Source: Opacimonas sp014872805
Lineage (GTDB): Bacteria; Pseudomonadota; Gammaproteobacteria; Enterobacterales; Alteromonadaceae
Assembly (NCBI GenBank): GCA_014872805.1
Contig: WKFN01000014.1
Coordinates: 275,943 to 339,942 of the forward strand
DNA: 64,000 nucleotides
Direction of reading: 5' to 3'
Positions within the stretch are counted from its first letter, which is position 1. Each line of letters opens with the position of its first letter. The position numbers were made by a program, and so were the translations under genes. The notes under the pieces are model-generated. The model saw only the letters and a list, made by a program, of their open reading frames with translations. It was not told the origin of the DNA and searched no databases. This document shows positions 9,505 through 17,308 of the stretch, in pieces.

Positions 9505-10637
9505 GTGTGTTCTCCGTGTTTCGCTCGGCCAAACGTTCGAGCAATCTTGTTAAATGAACGGTGTAATAAATGAAATGCTTTGTTTTTGATGACCCTAGTG
9601 TGATAAAAGCTATATTGCTCTGTGGACAATGACGCCTTATAAGCACACTCTCCCCCCATAAAATCGTAGGTGTGCACGCCACGCTCTGCAAAGTAGGTCA
9701 TGGCAAGCACGTGGATAACCAAACCTACACGATACTTGTTATCTGAGTCGCAGTAATTGATTCCGGATAAATAAAAGTAAGCGATTCCGTCCTTGATGAA
9801 AAAATACAAATAACCCAGTTTGATTGTGTCGGTGGTAAATTCAAGGATCTGAATATCAAACTGTCCCGATGCTTCATGGAATAAACGTTGATGAAATCCG
9901 ACGAACTTCGGATTGGTAAAGCCGCTGCCATATTGACTCTCTTGCCAGCGGGCAATGTGATATTGCCCAGTGTCAGCAAACGCTTCGTTAAGTGCACCGC
10001 CTTTGTGGACGCGGATATCAATATCGCCATATTGCTCTGTTATATACCGAATACTGCGATTGATTTGAGAACGTTTGTTTGCAGATAAAATAGATAGTAT
10101 TTGGTCAAGCCGGCTTTTAGACGACACTGAGTCATTGGTTAATTGTGTGCGATACCCCAATATTTCTTCTTGCTCTATGACGATCCCATCAAGGTACTCA
10201 AGCGATTCAGCCGCCCATTGTTCTGGCTGAGTGAGTGATGTATTGATATCAAAACAATCTATCTTATGGGACACAAAACACCATTGCATAAGAGCGTGTC
10301 GGCACTGAGTAATGTGCTCGGGCAAAGCCAGGATATCATTGTATTCGATCCATGCTTGGTCAATCTCTGGGACACCAGATTGATTCAATGATCGAACCTG
10401 ATAGCCAAGCCCAATATGTTGTATAGACTGCTCGCCCAAGAAACACATTCCAACAATTTCATTGTTGTAAAAAAATTGGACACATAAAGGTGAGTCTATT
10501 TCTATCAACCAGGATGCTTGCCACGCCCATGTTAAAAAGGGTCTGCACTGGCTCTTCTCTTGCAGAAAGAGCCAGTGTTGCTTCACTGTATCGTGAGTTG
10601 TTGCGTGGTAACGCACAGCGTCTACATAAATCGACAT
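9495..10637 (-). CDS. GNAT/FemAB-like acetyltransferase of the EPS operon
   Basis: A 380-residue protein whose second half matches the BioF2-like acetyltransferase pattern (Acetyltransf_6): IAYFYLSGINY, then VGLVIHVLAMTYFAERGVHTYDFMGGECAYK. It is the first gene of the minus-strand polysaccharide run seen here and overlaps the next gene by 10 bases. It probably acylates a sugar or amino-sugar of the repeat unit; donor and acceptor are unknown. It differs from the FemAB-like gene at 2701-3753 in lacking the KLRSQIRKAEKNG block, so the two are not recent duplicates. Confidence 0.72.
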   Translation of the reverse strand: MSIYVDAVRYHATTHDTVKQHWLFLQEKSQCRPFLTWAWQASWLIEIDSPLCVQFFYNNEIVGMCFLGEQSIQHIGLGYQVRSLNQSGVPEIDQAWIEYNDILALPEHITQCRHALMQWCFVSHKIDCFDINTSLTQPEQWAAESLEYLDGIVIEQEEILGYRTQLTNDSVSSKSRLDQILSILSANKRSQINRSIRYITEQYGDIDIRVHKGGALNEAFADTGQYHIARWQESQYGSGFTNPKFVGFHQRLFHEASGQFDIQILEFTTDTIKLGYLYFFIKDGIAYFYLSGINYCDSDNKYRVGLVIHVLAMTYFAERGVHTYDFMGGECAYKASLSTEQYSFYHTRVIKNKAFHLLHRSFNKIARTFGRAKHGEHTWV

Positions 10638-10734
10638 ACCATCCCTTGTATGTGTCGGTTACAAATCCCAAAAGGCTAATTATGTTTATCGGCTTGTCAC
10701 ATCAAATATAGATAATTATTTTGTAAATACCAAA

Positions 10735-10756
10735 AAAGAGAGGCTAACCTCTCTTT
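10735..10756 (-). terminator. Intrinsic terminator of the PEP-CTERM gene
   Basis: A perfect 9-bp stem (AAAGAGAGG / CCTCTCTTT) with a 4-base loop is followed, on the minus strand, by a run of T. It lies about 30 bases after the stop of the PEP-CTERM gene and before the acetyltransferase gene, so it separates that gene from the polysaccharide operon downstream. Confidence 0.85.
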
Positions 10757-10786
10757 GACACTTGGGATGAATACTACTGTAATGTG

Positions 10787-11800
10787 TTACGATTTACGGC
10801 GACGTAAACCTGCTAATGCAAGTAAGCCAGCCCCGAGGACACCCATGGTGCCAGGTGCGTTGGCGTTGATGACTACATCATCAGAAGCAAGGGTGACTGT
10901 ACGAGAAAAAACATCATGCCCAACAAGTGACGGAGTACCTTGTAATATATCTGCTTTAAACAGATCCCAAAAATCATCTGAACCAACAGGATTATTGGGG
11001 TTATTCGTTGCAGCAATAAACGGATTACAACCTCCAAAAGTACAAGTTCCATCCACGCTACTACTGGAATTCAAAACGGATCTTAAAAACGCATCAGCGT
11101 CAGTATTAGCGAATGTCAAATCAGTAGTAGGGTCTACAAAAGCATCAGATTCAGAATCAAAGTCAATTTGTGCAGCAAATGTAGGGGCGTTTCCTCCGTT
11201 GATTAGGTCGTCAAAACCAACACCCCATTGGTCAGTGAGGACATCATCACCGGCTTCAATGGCAACACCACCAAATTCGAATTGAGGAATACCAGTTAGT
11301 GATGGTGGACTGACGACAAAATTATTAAGTAAAAACGAAGCTGCTAACTCCGTCCGAACATCATCAGATTGATCGCCAGATGTGCCCATACCGTCAACTG
11401 TAAATATATTGAATAGCCCCCCTGAGAATCCTGATACTACCTGAGTAGGTGATACTTGAGTAGAATTACCATATACAAAATAGTTTAATTCAAGGTAATT
11501 ACCAGATAAGTCGAACAGCTGATTGCCTGAAGTAGGGTCATCATATCCAAAGAATACTCTCTGGATACCGGCGTCAACCACTAACTCACCAGCCTCAATA
11601 GTGCCATCGTCATCTGAATCAACAAAATAGGATGTGGCAGTAAAATCACCAAAAGCCCCGTAATCACTTATTAGTACAAGTTCTTCAAATGTGATGCTTT
11701 CTGTTGGTGTTCCAGGGAAATTAACATTGATAATACTTGCGTTCGCTGAGAAAGCCCCAACTGCAGCAAGCGCTAAAAGTGTTTTGCTATAAGTTTTCAT
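10787..11800 (-). CDS. Secreted PEP-CTERM sorting-domain protein with EF-hand loop
   Basis: A 337-residue exported protein. The start MKTYSKTLLALAAVGAFSANA is chosen over an upstream in-frame ATG because a GGAT Shine-Dalgarno lies 6 bases before it and a signal peptide (cleavage near Ala21) begins there. The C-terminus has the three-part PEP-CTERM signal: a short APGT motif (a variant of VPEP), a hydrophobic helix (MGVLGAGLLALAGL) and RRRKS. This is recognised and cleaved by an exosortase, not encoded in this window. Residues 61-72 (DSDDDGTIEAGE) match the EF-hand calcium loop DxDxDGxIxxxE exactly. The rest is Asp/Gly/Asn-rich and unrecognised. A sigma-54-type promoter lies upstream and a strong terminator downstream, so it is a single-gene unit, probably a matrix or surface protein working with the nearby EPS. 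Confidence 0.87.
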   Translation of the reverse strand: MKTYSKTLLALAAVGAFSANASIINVNFPGTPTESITFEELVLISDYGAFGDFTATSYFVDSDDDGTIEAGELVVDAGIQRVFFGYDDPTSGNQLFDLSGNYLELNYFVYGNSTQVSPTQVVSGFSGGLFNIFTVDGMGTSGDQSDDVRTELAASFLLNNFVVSPPSLTGIPQFEFGGVAIEAGDDVLTDQWGVGFDDLINGGNAPTFAAQIDFDSESDAFVDPTTDLTFANTDADAFLRSVLNSSSSVDGTCTFGGCNPFIAATNNPNNPVGSDDFWDLFKADILQGTPSLVGHDVFSRTVTLASDDVVINANAPGTMGVLGAGLLALAGLRRRKS

Positions 11801-11858
11801 ATTTCTATCCTTTTTAAGATGTTTGTGAACGCAAATATGATTGCATACACAGATACAT

Positions 11859-11876
11859 TGCATAGCATGTGCCAAA
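11859..11876 (-). promoter_or_regulatory. Sigma-54 (RpoN) type promoter of the PEP-CTERM gene
   Basis: On the minus strand the sequence TTGGCACATGCTATGCA has GG (-24) and GC (-12) separated by exactly 10 bases, and matches YTGGCAC-N5-NTGCA. It lies 59 bases upstream of the start codon. PEP-CTERM protein genes are known to be under PrsK/PrsR and RpoN control in exosortase bacteria, so the site agrees with family knowledge. The rest of the gap 11801-12036 is AT-rich with nothing else recognised. Confidence 0.68.
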
Positions 11877-12036
11877 TCTATAAGAGCATGTTTTTATTAT
11901 GGTTTTTATTTTCTTTTTGTTTAATAATTGAGCGACTGTAAAAAAGGCTGACAGTGATGAATAGGATAAAAAACGAAGGGATTTAGTTGTAGAGAATGCC
12001 TTTAGCGAAAGTATTAGCGAATAGCATTTCTCGTTT

Positions 12037-12909
12037 TTACGTCTGGTTACTTAAGACAACACGTTTGGCGATCTGATACTTAATGCGCTGCAATAACCCA
12101 CCATTGCCAAACGGGCACCAGGTTTTGACGAGTTTGTTTTTGTACGCATCAAAATGCAAACCATGTGGCGCGCAGATGATGTCCCCACGGTTCAGAAGTA
12201 TTTTGAGCACATTCGTGGCATTGACACCCGCGCACAATTTGACGCCCATAATGACTGACGGGCCTTTTTCGGCGGCAAAATCGGCCCGTGATGGGTCGAC
12301 CAAATAATCCCGTTGCAATAGAGAAGGGGTCAGTCCTACCATAAATTTTAAGAGCTTTTCTTGTTTGCTGTGACATTTTGAAAAGCCAAAATATTCATCA
12401 AAATCCATCGAACCTGGCATGAAACACAGCATGGCAACGCCAAAGCCAATCGGACCGGTGGTGATGACAGGTATCCCTTTGTCCGTACATTTGCGAAAGA
12501 CCAATTCACGGGCTTCCATCGCAAAAAAATCCAAGCTGTCCACGTACACATCAACACCGTCTAGAAACGCATCGACATTGTCTTGATTGACTCCAGTGGG
12601 GAACGTTTTAATCTGCGCCTCTGGATTGATTGAGAGGGTCATTTGTTCAAGCGTATCGAGCTTGGGCTGGTCAATGGAGTCCATGGTAGCACCGATTTGA
12701 CGATTGAAATTATGCACATCAAACTCATCAAAATCTGAGATATGAAACTGAGTGAGCCCTAATCGAGTCAAGGTTATTAGGTGCTCCCCCCCAACGCCGC
12801 CGAGTCCGGCAATTGCGATTTTCTTAGTGGCAAGAAGCGCTTGTTCGGCTTCTGTCACCCAACCAATATTTCGAGAAACAGCAGATTGATAATTAAATCG
12901 ACTGGTCAT
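12037..12909 (-). CDS. ThiF/MoeB/E1-like adenylyltransferase
   Basis: A 290-residue member of the E1-like superfamily. It has the nucleotide loop GLGGVG (35-40), an acidic DFDEFD region, the Arg-Gln pair (R70, Q71) and a following lysine (K83) that contact ATP in MoeB and ThiF. The C-terminal part has GVKLCAGVNATNVLKIL, equivalent to the family helix near the catalytic region. No zinc-binding CxxC pairs are seen. It probably adenylates a carboxyl terminus or a small acid. It follows the acyltransferase gene by 13 bases and ends a three-gene operon. It is too short for TcdA-specific extras, and no ThiS/MoaD partner is in the window, so the substrate is unknown. Confidence 0.78.
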   Translation of the reverse strand: MTSRFNYQSAVSRNIGWVTEAEQALLATKKIAIAGLGGVGGEHLITLTRLGLTQFHISDFDEFDVHNFNRQIGATMDSIDQPKLDTLEQMTLSINPEAQIKTFPTGVNQDNVDAFLDGVDVYVDSLDFFAMEARELVFRKCTDKGIPVITTGPIGFGVAMLCFMPGSMDFDEYFGFSKCHSKQEKLLKFMVGLTPSLLQRDYLVDPSRADFAAEKGPSVIMGVKLCAGVNATNVLKILLNRGDIICAPHGLHFDAYKNKLVKTWCPFGNGGLLQRIKYQIAKRVVLSNQT

Positions 12910-12922
12910 CCTAATACACTCC

Positions 12923-13750
12923 TTATCCTAGAGACTGTACTTTGAGTTGATTGCGAATGAGATCAAACATGACGTTAAAACTAGGAGAGAGGTGTTCAAA
13001 AAACAAATCATGGCTGATGTAATAAGGTGCGCGAATGCCATGATAGTATACCGGTGGCCCAATTTGTTTAAACTTGATTCCAATAAAAGCCATACTCTTC
13101 GCCAGTCGGGGCTCCATCATGACGTAGGTATGGGGAATTCGATGGTTATATACTTGTCCGGCAGCGGCAAGGTATAGACTAATAGCGATAAATGGAAAGC
13201 AACGCAACTCATCTTCTGAATATTCACTTTCGTTGATCACACCGGTTCCTGAACCATCAAATTTATCCGCTTGTCTACGGCGAAAATCAAACGGCACTGC
13301 GAGTCGGGAGATTTCACACACAGAGCCTCGAGGGAAATTACTTGGATGATACTCTAGCTCGGTAATGCTATCTGAACAATAACGCTCAATTGGGATCATT
13401 TCATTGTCGTGCTTTGGCCACACAACTCGGACAGTTCCGGCAAACGATTGTGAGCCCAAATGCTGTAAGACGCAGTGTAACGAATAGGCATCAAATTCAT
13501 CCCGTTCTTGTTGCGTATCATTCGCCGGTTCAAATTCTTCTTCGATACAATAGACTTGGTGACGAATACCGTATACGACCTTCTTAAGCTCTGGCTTTTG
13601 TGCGTCGAGCATCAAAAAATACCGAGAGAAATGTTTGGAGATCTTTCTCGCATCGTTGAATTTTAAGAATACTCCCCACAGTCGCTTTAACTTTTTAAGA
13701 AGCGAAGCCTGCTTGGGTTTATTGATTGCAATATCCACACTGATATCCAC
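12923..13750 (-). CDS. PEP-CTERM/exosortase-associated N-acyltransferase (autoinducer-synthase-like)
   Basis: A 275-residue protein related to acyl-homoserine-lactone synthases and N-acyl amino acid synthases. The diagnostic block is VVYGIRHQVYCIEEEFEPAND near residues 58-78, followed by a GNAT-like core (FAGTVRVVWP, CEISRLAVPFDFRRR). This fits the exosortase-associated acyltransferase family TIGR03694, which occurs only in genomes with the PEP-CTERM system. It probably transfers an acyl chain from acyl-ACP to an amino acid; the product is not known. The start codon is GTG with no strong ribosome site. It sits between ydcF-like (41-base gap) and thiF-like (13-base gap) genes on the same strand. 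Confidence 0.8.
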   Translation of the reverse strand: MDISVDIAINKPKQASLLKKLKRLWGVFLKFNDARKISKHFSRYFLMLDAQKPELKKVVYGIRHQVYCIEEEFEPANDTQQERDEFDAYSLHCVLQHLGSQSFAGTVRVVWPKHDNEMIPIERYCSDSITELEYHPSNFPRGSVCEISRLAVPFDFRRRQADKFDGSGTGVINESEYSEDELRCFPFIAISLYLAAAGQVYNHRIPHTYVMMEPRLAKSMAFIGIKFKQIGPPVYYHGIRAPYYISHDLFFEHLSPSFNVMFDLIRNQLKVQSLG

Positions 13751-13791
13751 TGACTACAGGTCTAGTCAGAAGTGTAGACAACAATTTTGAA

Positions 13792-14574
13792 TTACGCTGA
13801 AAATTTGCGAATTTTTATTGAGATATCATAGTAAAAATAGGATAGATACTCGTATAACCCCATATACACTCTGTGCAGTGAGTCAATGGCTGGTGTATTA
13901 ATCTGTAGTCTGATTTGTCCACTGGTGAGAAAATCCACCGGAAACAGGATTTTGTTGACCAACCCCAATTGCGACATCAGCAAATCGATTCGTCGCATGT
14001 GCGTGGCAGAAGAAACAATGATTGGATTGCCTTGTGAGATATAAGCAAAAGCTTCTTGTAGCTCGGTCTGCGTGTTAAATGGACCCTCTGGAGAACTGGG
14101 CACCAGGATAAGGTCTTTTTTAGGGATGCCCCGTGCCAAAAAGTATTGTGCAGCAAATTCGTTATAAGGCGTTTGGCTTTGTGCCAAAAACGGTCCCCCG
14201 GTCAATATGATGGGTTTTTGGATGTGTTGATACAAAAAATACGCATTACTGAGACGCTGTATGGTTGCTCTGGACCATAAGGCATGTTCGGCTAAGTCAC
14301 TGTTAGCAAAATAATACCCAGCCAAGGGCAATATGTGAGTCGCTTCGTGCAAACTTGGGTCAGTTAATTCAATGGACGGAGAACTGTGTTCAAGCGGTTT
14401 GAGTAACCAGCTGGAAAACGTATATTGGGAACAGACCAACAACCATGCCACGCTTAACACTGCAAAGCGCTGTGCCAGTAAGGTTCTTTTAAAGCCCATG
14501 AATACCGCTGCAAACAGTAATCCTAAAAATAACTGATTGATGGGAGAACACAACGCGATGATGAGGCTTTTCAC
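13792..14574 (-). CDS. YdcF/SanA-family membrane protein (DUF218)
   Basis: A 260-residue protein with one or two N-terminal membrane segments (IIALCSPINQLFLGLLFAAVFMGF, then a second from about residue 33) and a DUF218 domain: HILPLAGYYF, PIILTGGPFLAQSQTPYNEFAAQYFLARGIP, LVPSSPEGPFNTQTELQEA and IVSSATHMRR. Related proteins (YdcF, ElyC, SanA) act in envelope or polysaccharide biogenesis, but their reaction is poorly known. It starts with GTG and lies first in the operon with the acyltransferase and E1-like genes, so the group may handle a lipid-like small molecule or envelope component. Confidence 0.82.
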   Translation of the reverse strand: MKSLIIALCSPINQLFLGLLFAAVFMGFKRTLLAQRFAVLSVAWLLVCSQYTFSSWLLKPLEHSSPSIELTDPSLHEATHILPLAGYYFANSDLAEHALWSRATIQRLSNAYFLYQHIQKPIILTGGPFLAQSQTPYNEFAAQYFLARGIPKKDLILVPSSPEGPFNTQTELQEAFAYISQGNPIIVSSATHMRRIDLLMSQLGLVNKILFPVDFLTSGQIRLQINTPAIDSLHRVYMGLYEYLSYFYYDISIKIRKFSA

Positions 14575-14642
14575 AAATTTTATTTAATTTTTAAGCAAAC
14601 GTACCGAAACAGTCTAGACTAAATGTCAGTTTATTCAAAGAA

Positions 14643-15410
14643 ATGAGTATGAAGAAGTTTGTCTTACTGGTCGCAGTGTTGTGGGTCACTACAATCAGTG
14701 TGAGTGCCAATGACCTAGTCCGCACAATCAAGACCGTGAAGAACGGGGTGGTGGCCATAGGTCTGCATACTCCACTCAAATCAAACGCTCCGGCTATTCG
14801 AGGCACTGGGTTTGTGTTTGGCAACGGTCAATACATTGCGACCAATTATCACGTCGTCGCTCAAACGCTCGATCCAAGTATCGTACAAAATTATGTCGCG
14901 CTAACGGGAGAAGGACGTGCGCCAGTGATGCATAAGTTATCCATTGTTGCGATTCAGCCGGTTCACGATTTGGCAATATTGCAGCTAGAGTCTCCGTTGG
15001 TACCCCTTCTGCTCAGTGAAGATGCGTTTTTACCAGAGGGGTCGATGGTGGCATTAACTGGATTTCCAATTGGTTCCGTTCTTGGTTTATATCCAGCGAC
15101 ACATCAAGCCATGATCGCGGCGATTACCCCGGATGCAATCCCACTGCACAACACACAAGGACTGAGTCAGCGTCTCATCGATAAACTTCAAGCACCTTCC
15201 ATGGTGTATCAACTGGATGGGACCGCCTATCCGGGTAACAGCGGCAGTCCCTTGTATTCGCCTGTCACCGGCGAAGTGGTTGGGATCATCAACAAAGTCA
15301 TTGTGAGTGAAGGCAAGGAATCGGCGATCAGTACGCCAACTGGGATCAGTTACGCCATTCCCGTGAAATACCTCAGAGCACTGGCGCAAAAACACAATAT
15401 TCAAGTGTGA
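14643..15410 (+). CDS. Secreted trypsin-like serine protease
   Basis: A 255-residue protein with a signal peptide (MKKFVLLVAVLWVTTISVSA, cleavage before NDLV) and a chymotrypsin-fold core. The triad can be placed at H70 (ATNYHVV), D109 (VHDLAIL) and S200 (PGNSGSPL). No PDZ domain follows, so it is a short S1-type periplasmic or secreted protease, not DegP. Two in-frame ATG codons (14643 and 14649) are possible; the second gives the more typical signal peptide start. It is transcribed divergently from the ydcF-like gene across 68 bases and lies upstream of the Tat-signal protein; a role in processing a nearby secreted protein is possible but unproven. Confidence 0.82.
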   Translation: MSMKKFVLLVAVLWVTTISVSANDLVRTIKTVKNGVVAIGLHTPLKSNAPAIRGTGFVFGNGQYIATNYHVVAQTLDPSIVQNYVALTGEGRAPVMHKLSIVAIQPVHDLAILQLESPLVPLLLSEDAFLPEGSMVALTGFPIGSVLGLYPATHQAMIAAITPDAIPLHNTQGLSQRLIDKLQAPSMVYQLDGTAYPGNSGSPLYSPVTGEVVGIINKVIVSEGKESAISTPTGISYAIPVKYLRALAQKHNIQV

Positions 15411-15529
15411 GTCTGAATGAAAACAAAAAGAAAATGAATGAATCACGACGAACAGCAATGCTGTCAGAAATTTTTACACTCGATCGGACGTGGCTTGAAA
15501 ATAACTTGGTTGATCAATAGCTTAATTTT

Positions 15530-15546
15530 TTGGTGTGAAATTTGCT
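15530..15546 (+). promoter_or_regulatory. Possible sigma-54 type promoter before the Tat-signal gene
   Basis: TTGGTGTGAAATTTGCT has GG and GC separated by exactly 10 bases with a perfect TTGCT -12 part, but the -24 part (TGGTGTG) departs from TGGCACG at three bases. It lies 73 bases before the ATG at 15620, which also has a good ribosome site (GGAGAGG). No other promoter stands out in the gap 15411-15619. Confidence 0.42.
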
Positions 15547-15619
15547 ACGCAAATATACAGAAAACCATCAATAAGTAGTGAACACTGCAGTTTTCTCACT
15601 GATGTGAAGGAGAGGAATA

Positions 15620-16129
15620 ATGGAACACAACAACGTGCCGAGACAAGATAACCAAGCAAATAACTCGGTGTCAGCCCGCAGAAAGTTTTTAATTAAAACG
15701 ACCGCTGGCTTAGGGGCTACCTCAGTCATGGCTGCCTTACCTATCAAGTCAGCTTGGGCAACTGGGGTGGTCAATTCGATTGTTGCTTCCGGCAATGGCT
15801 CTGATTTTGCCAATCGTCGCACCGGCATGGACGTGAACTTTTTGAGTGTTCAACAGTTGCAAAGCTTGAATTTGGATCCCAATAGTTACGTAGGCTATGA
15901 ATCAGAAATCAACACAATTAATTCGTCCACGAGCCCAATGATGCCCACGGATGCAGAAATGCGCGCAGCATTTGTGCTCAATCAACTTCTGGATGGAAGC
16001 AATGGTATCAATTATCCAGTGGTGGATCTCAGTGCTGATCCGTCCTTTACGGTAACGGTTTTTGAAGATAAGATAGCTAATGCATCCGCCATGGATATCC
16101 AGATGGCCTATGATGCACTCACGGCGTAA
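15620..16129 (+). CDS. Small protein with twin-arginine signal, function unknown
   Basis: A 169-residue protein whose N-terminus has a Tat-type signal: SARRKFLIK (Arg20-Arg21), a weakly hydrophobic stretch and a probable cleavage site after AWA near residue 47. The mature part of about 120 residues is acidic and Asn/Ser-rich, with no cysteines and no recognised domain. It heads a same-strand run with a PqqD-like protein, an HPr-kinase-like protein and a nucleotidyltransferase, so it could be the substrate or secreted partner of that system. I do not recognise the family; the export route is the only property read directly. Confidence 0.72.
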   Translation: MEHNNVPRQDNQANNSVSARRKFLIKTTAGLGATSVMAALPIKSAWATGVVNSIVASGNGSDFANRRTGMDVNFLSVQQLQSLNLDPNSYVGYESEINTINSSTSPMMPTDAEMRAAFVLNQLLDGSNGINYPVVDLSADPSFTVTVFEDKIANASAMDIQMAYDALTA

Positions 16130-16165
16130 ATGCCAAACATTGAATTTGTTTAGAGGATCTCAAGG

Positions 16166-16414
16166 ATGAGTCAATTGTCACATTTTTTACAAGCAGGAGT
16201 GCATGCCCACCCTTTTTCAGACCGCAGTGGTACGGTATTGTTTAATGAAAAAACCACCCAAATGCTCACCGTGTTTTTTACCCAGGACAAGCTGAATCAA
16301 GTCCTGTCACATTATTCTCAACAAATTCCATTGTCAGCCGATGAATTATCTATGGTCAAATCGTTAATTCGCCAAGAGTTTATTTATCAAGATCCACTGC
16401 AACAGGCGAGCTAA
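16166..16414 (+). CDS. PqqD-like peptide chaperone of HPr-rel-A type system
   Basis: An 82-residue protein. The segment GTVLFNEKTTQMLTVF resembles the PqqD core, in which a substrate-binding strand (VLLN..T..IL) is followed by helices. PqqD-family proteins present peptides to modifying enzymes. The immediate neighbour is an HPr-kinase-related kinase, the arrangement described for HPr-rel-A systems (TIGR04353 next to TIGR04352). The gap is 36 bases after the Tat-signal gene and 21 bases before the kinase. The assignment depends on the short motif and strongly on context. Confidence 0.65.
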   Translation: MSQLSHFLQAGVHAHPFSDRSGTVLFNEKTTQMLTVFFTQDKLNQVLSHYSQQIPLSADELSMVKSLIRQEFIYQDPLQQAS

Positions 16415-16435
16415 GCAAGCTAAGAGACGCTGACA

Positions 16436-17308
16436 GTGACAGAAACGTATGATGTATTGATACCGCCGTTTAACTTTCGGGTGCAAACCGATATTGCCTT
16501 AGTAGAACAAAACCTCCATACCCTATACGGACAACAGTTGCTGCCTGAGGGATCTTTGCCGTTTATTGACTATCATGTTGCGGTTCGTCGCTCAACGGGT
16601 TTGAGACGGTGGTTTCGGCCACAAGCCTCGTTTTTTTGTGACCAACACGAACCGCTGAAGCCTTTGCCTCTTAGTCAAGCGTTTGCCATGCTGGAATGGG
16701 GGATGAACTGGACCATTGCCGCGCATGAGTTGCAGCATGTCATTGTGCATTCTGGGATCTTAGCCAAGCACAACCAAGCCATTCTCTTCCCATCTCCTCC
16801 GGGATCGGGTAAGAGTACGATGTCGGCGTATTTGGCGTTTAATGGATGGCGCTTGTTATCAGACGAGATGGCTGTGATCGATCCCGAATCACTTGAGGCG
16901 ATCCCATTTGCCAGACCGATTTGCCTTAAAAATAAAAGCATTAATTTGGCGCAGTCATGGTTTCCTGATGCGCCATTTTCCACTGTCGCCAGAGACACTC
17001 ATAAGGGGGATGTGATTCACCTTAAAGCCCCCCTTAACGAAGACGACCGTTTTGCTCCAGCGCCAATCAAAGGCATTATCTTTCCCAAATATAATCCCAA
17101 TATCACAGACATACAGATCACTCAACTCAACCAATCTCAAGCCATGCATGAACTTGCGGACAATGCATTTAATTTTTCATTGATGGCACATCGAGGCTTT
17201 AAGGCTTTAACGAGTGTGGTGGAGCAAGCGGACAGTTATCACATCGAATATCGGGATGCCGCTGACGTCAAGGCCTTCCTAGAACAAGAGGTTTTGGGAT
17301 ATGTGTAA
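16436..17308 (+). CDS. HPr kinase-related kinase (HprK-rel-A type)
   Basis: A 290-residue protein starting with GTG. It has a Walker A loop PSPPGSGKST (119-128) followed by LSDEMAVID, which corresponds to the acidic metal-binding segment of HPr kinase/phosphorylase. The N-terminal 100 residues differ from true HprK, and no HPr gene is near, so it is one of the HprK-related kinases rather than a PTS regulator. It probably phosphorylates a peptide, protein or small molecule made within this cassette. The next gene overlaps it by 8 bases, so the two are translationally coupled. Confidence 0.8.
   Translation: MTETYDVLIPPFNFRVQTDIALVEQNLHTLYGQQLLPEGSLPFIDYHVAVRRSTGLRRWFRPQASFFCDQHEPLKPLPLSQAFAMLEWGMNWTIAAHELQHVIVHSGILAKHNQAILFPSPPGSGKSTMSAYLAFNGWRLLSDEMAVIDPESLEAIPFARPICLKNKSINLAQSWFPDAPFSTVARDTHKGDVIHLKAPLNEDDRFAPAPIKGIIFPKYNPNITDIQITQLNQSQAMHELADNAFNFSLMAHRGFKALTSVVEQADSYHIEYRDAADVKAFLEQEVLGYV

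Noticed and set aside
10755..11285. 176-codon plus-strand frame antisense to the PEP-CTERM gene
   Set aside because: It is the shadow of a well-supported gene with signal peptide and sorting motif, and starts inside the terminator.
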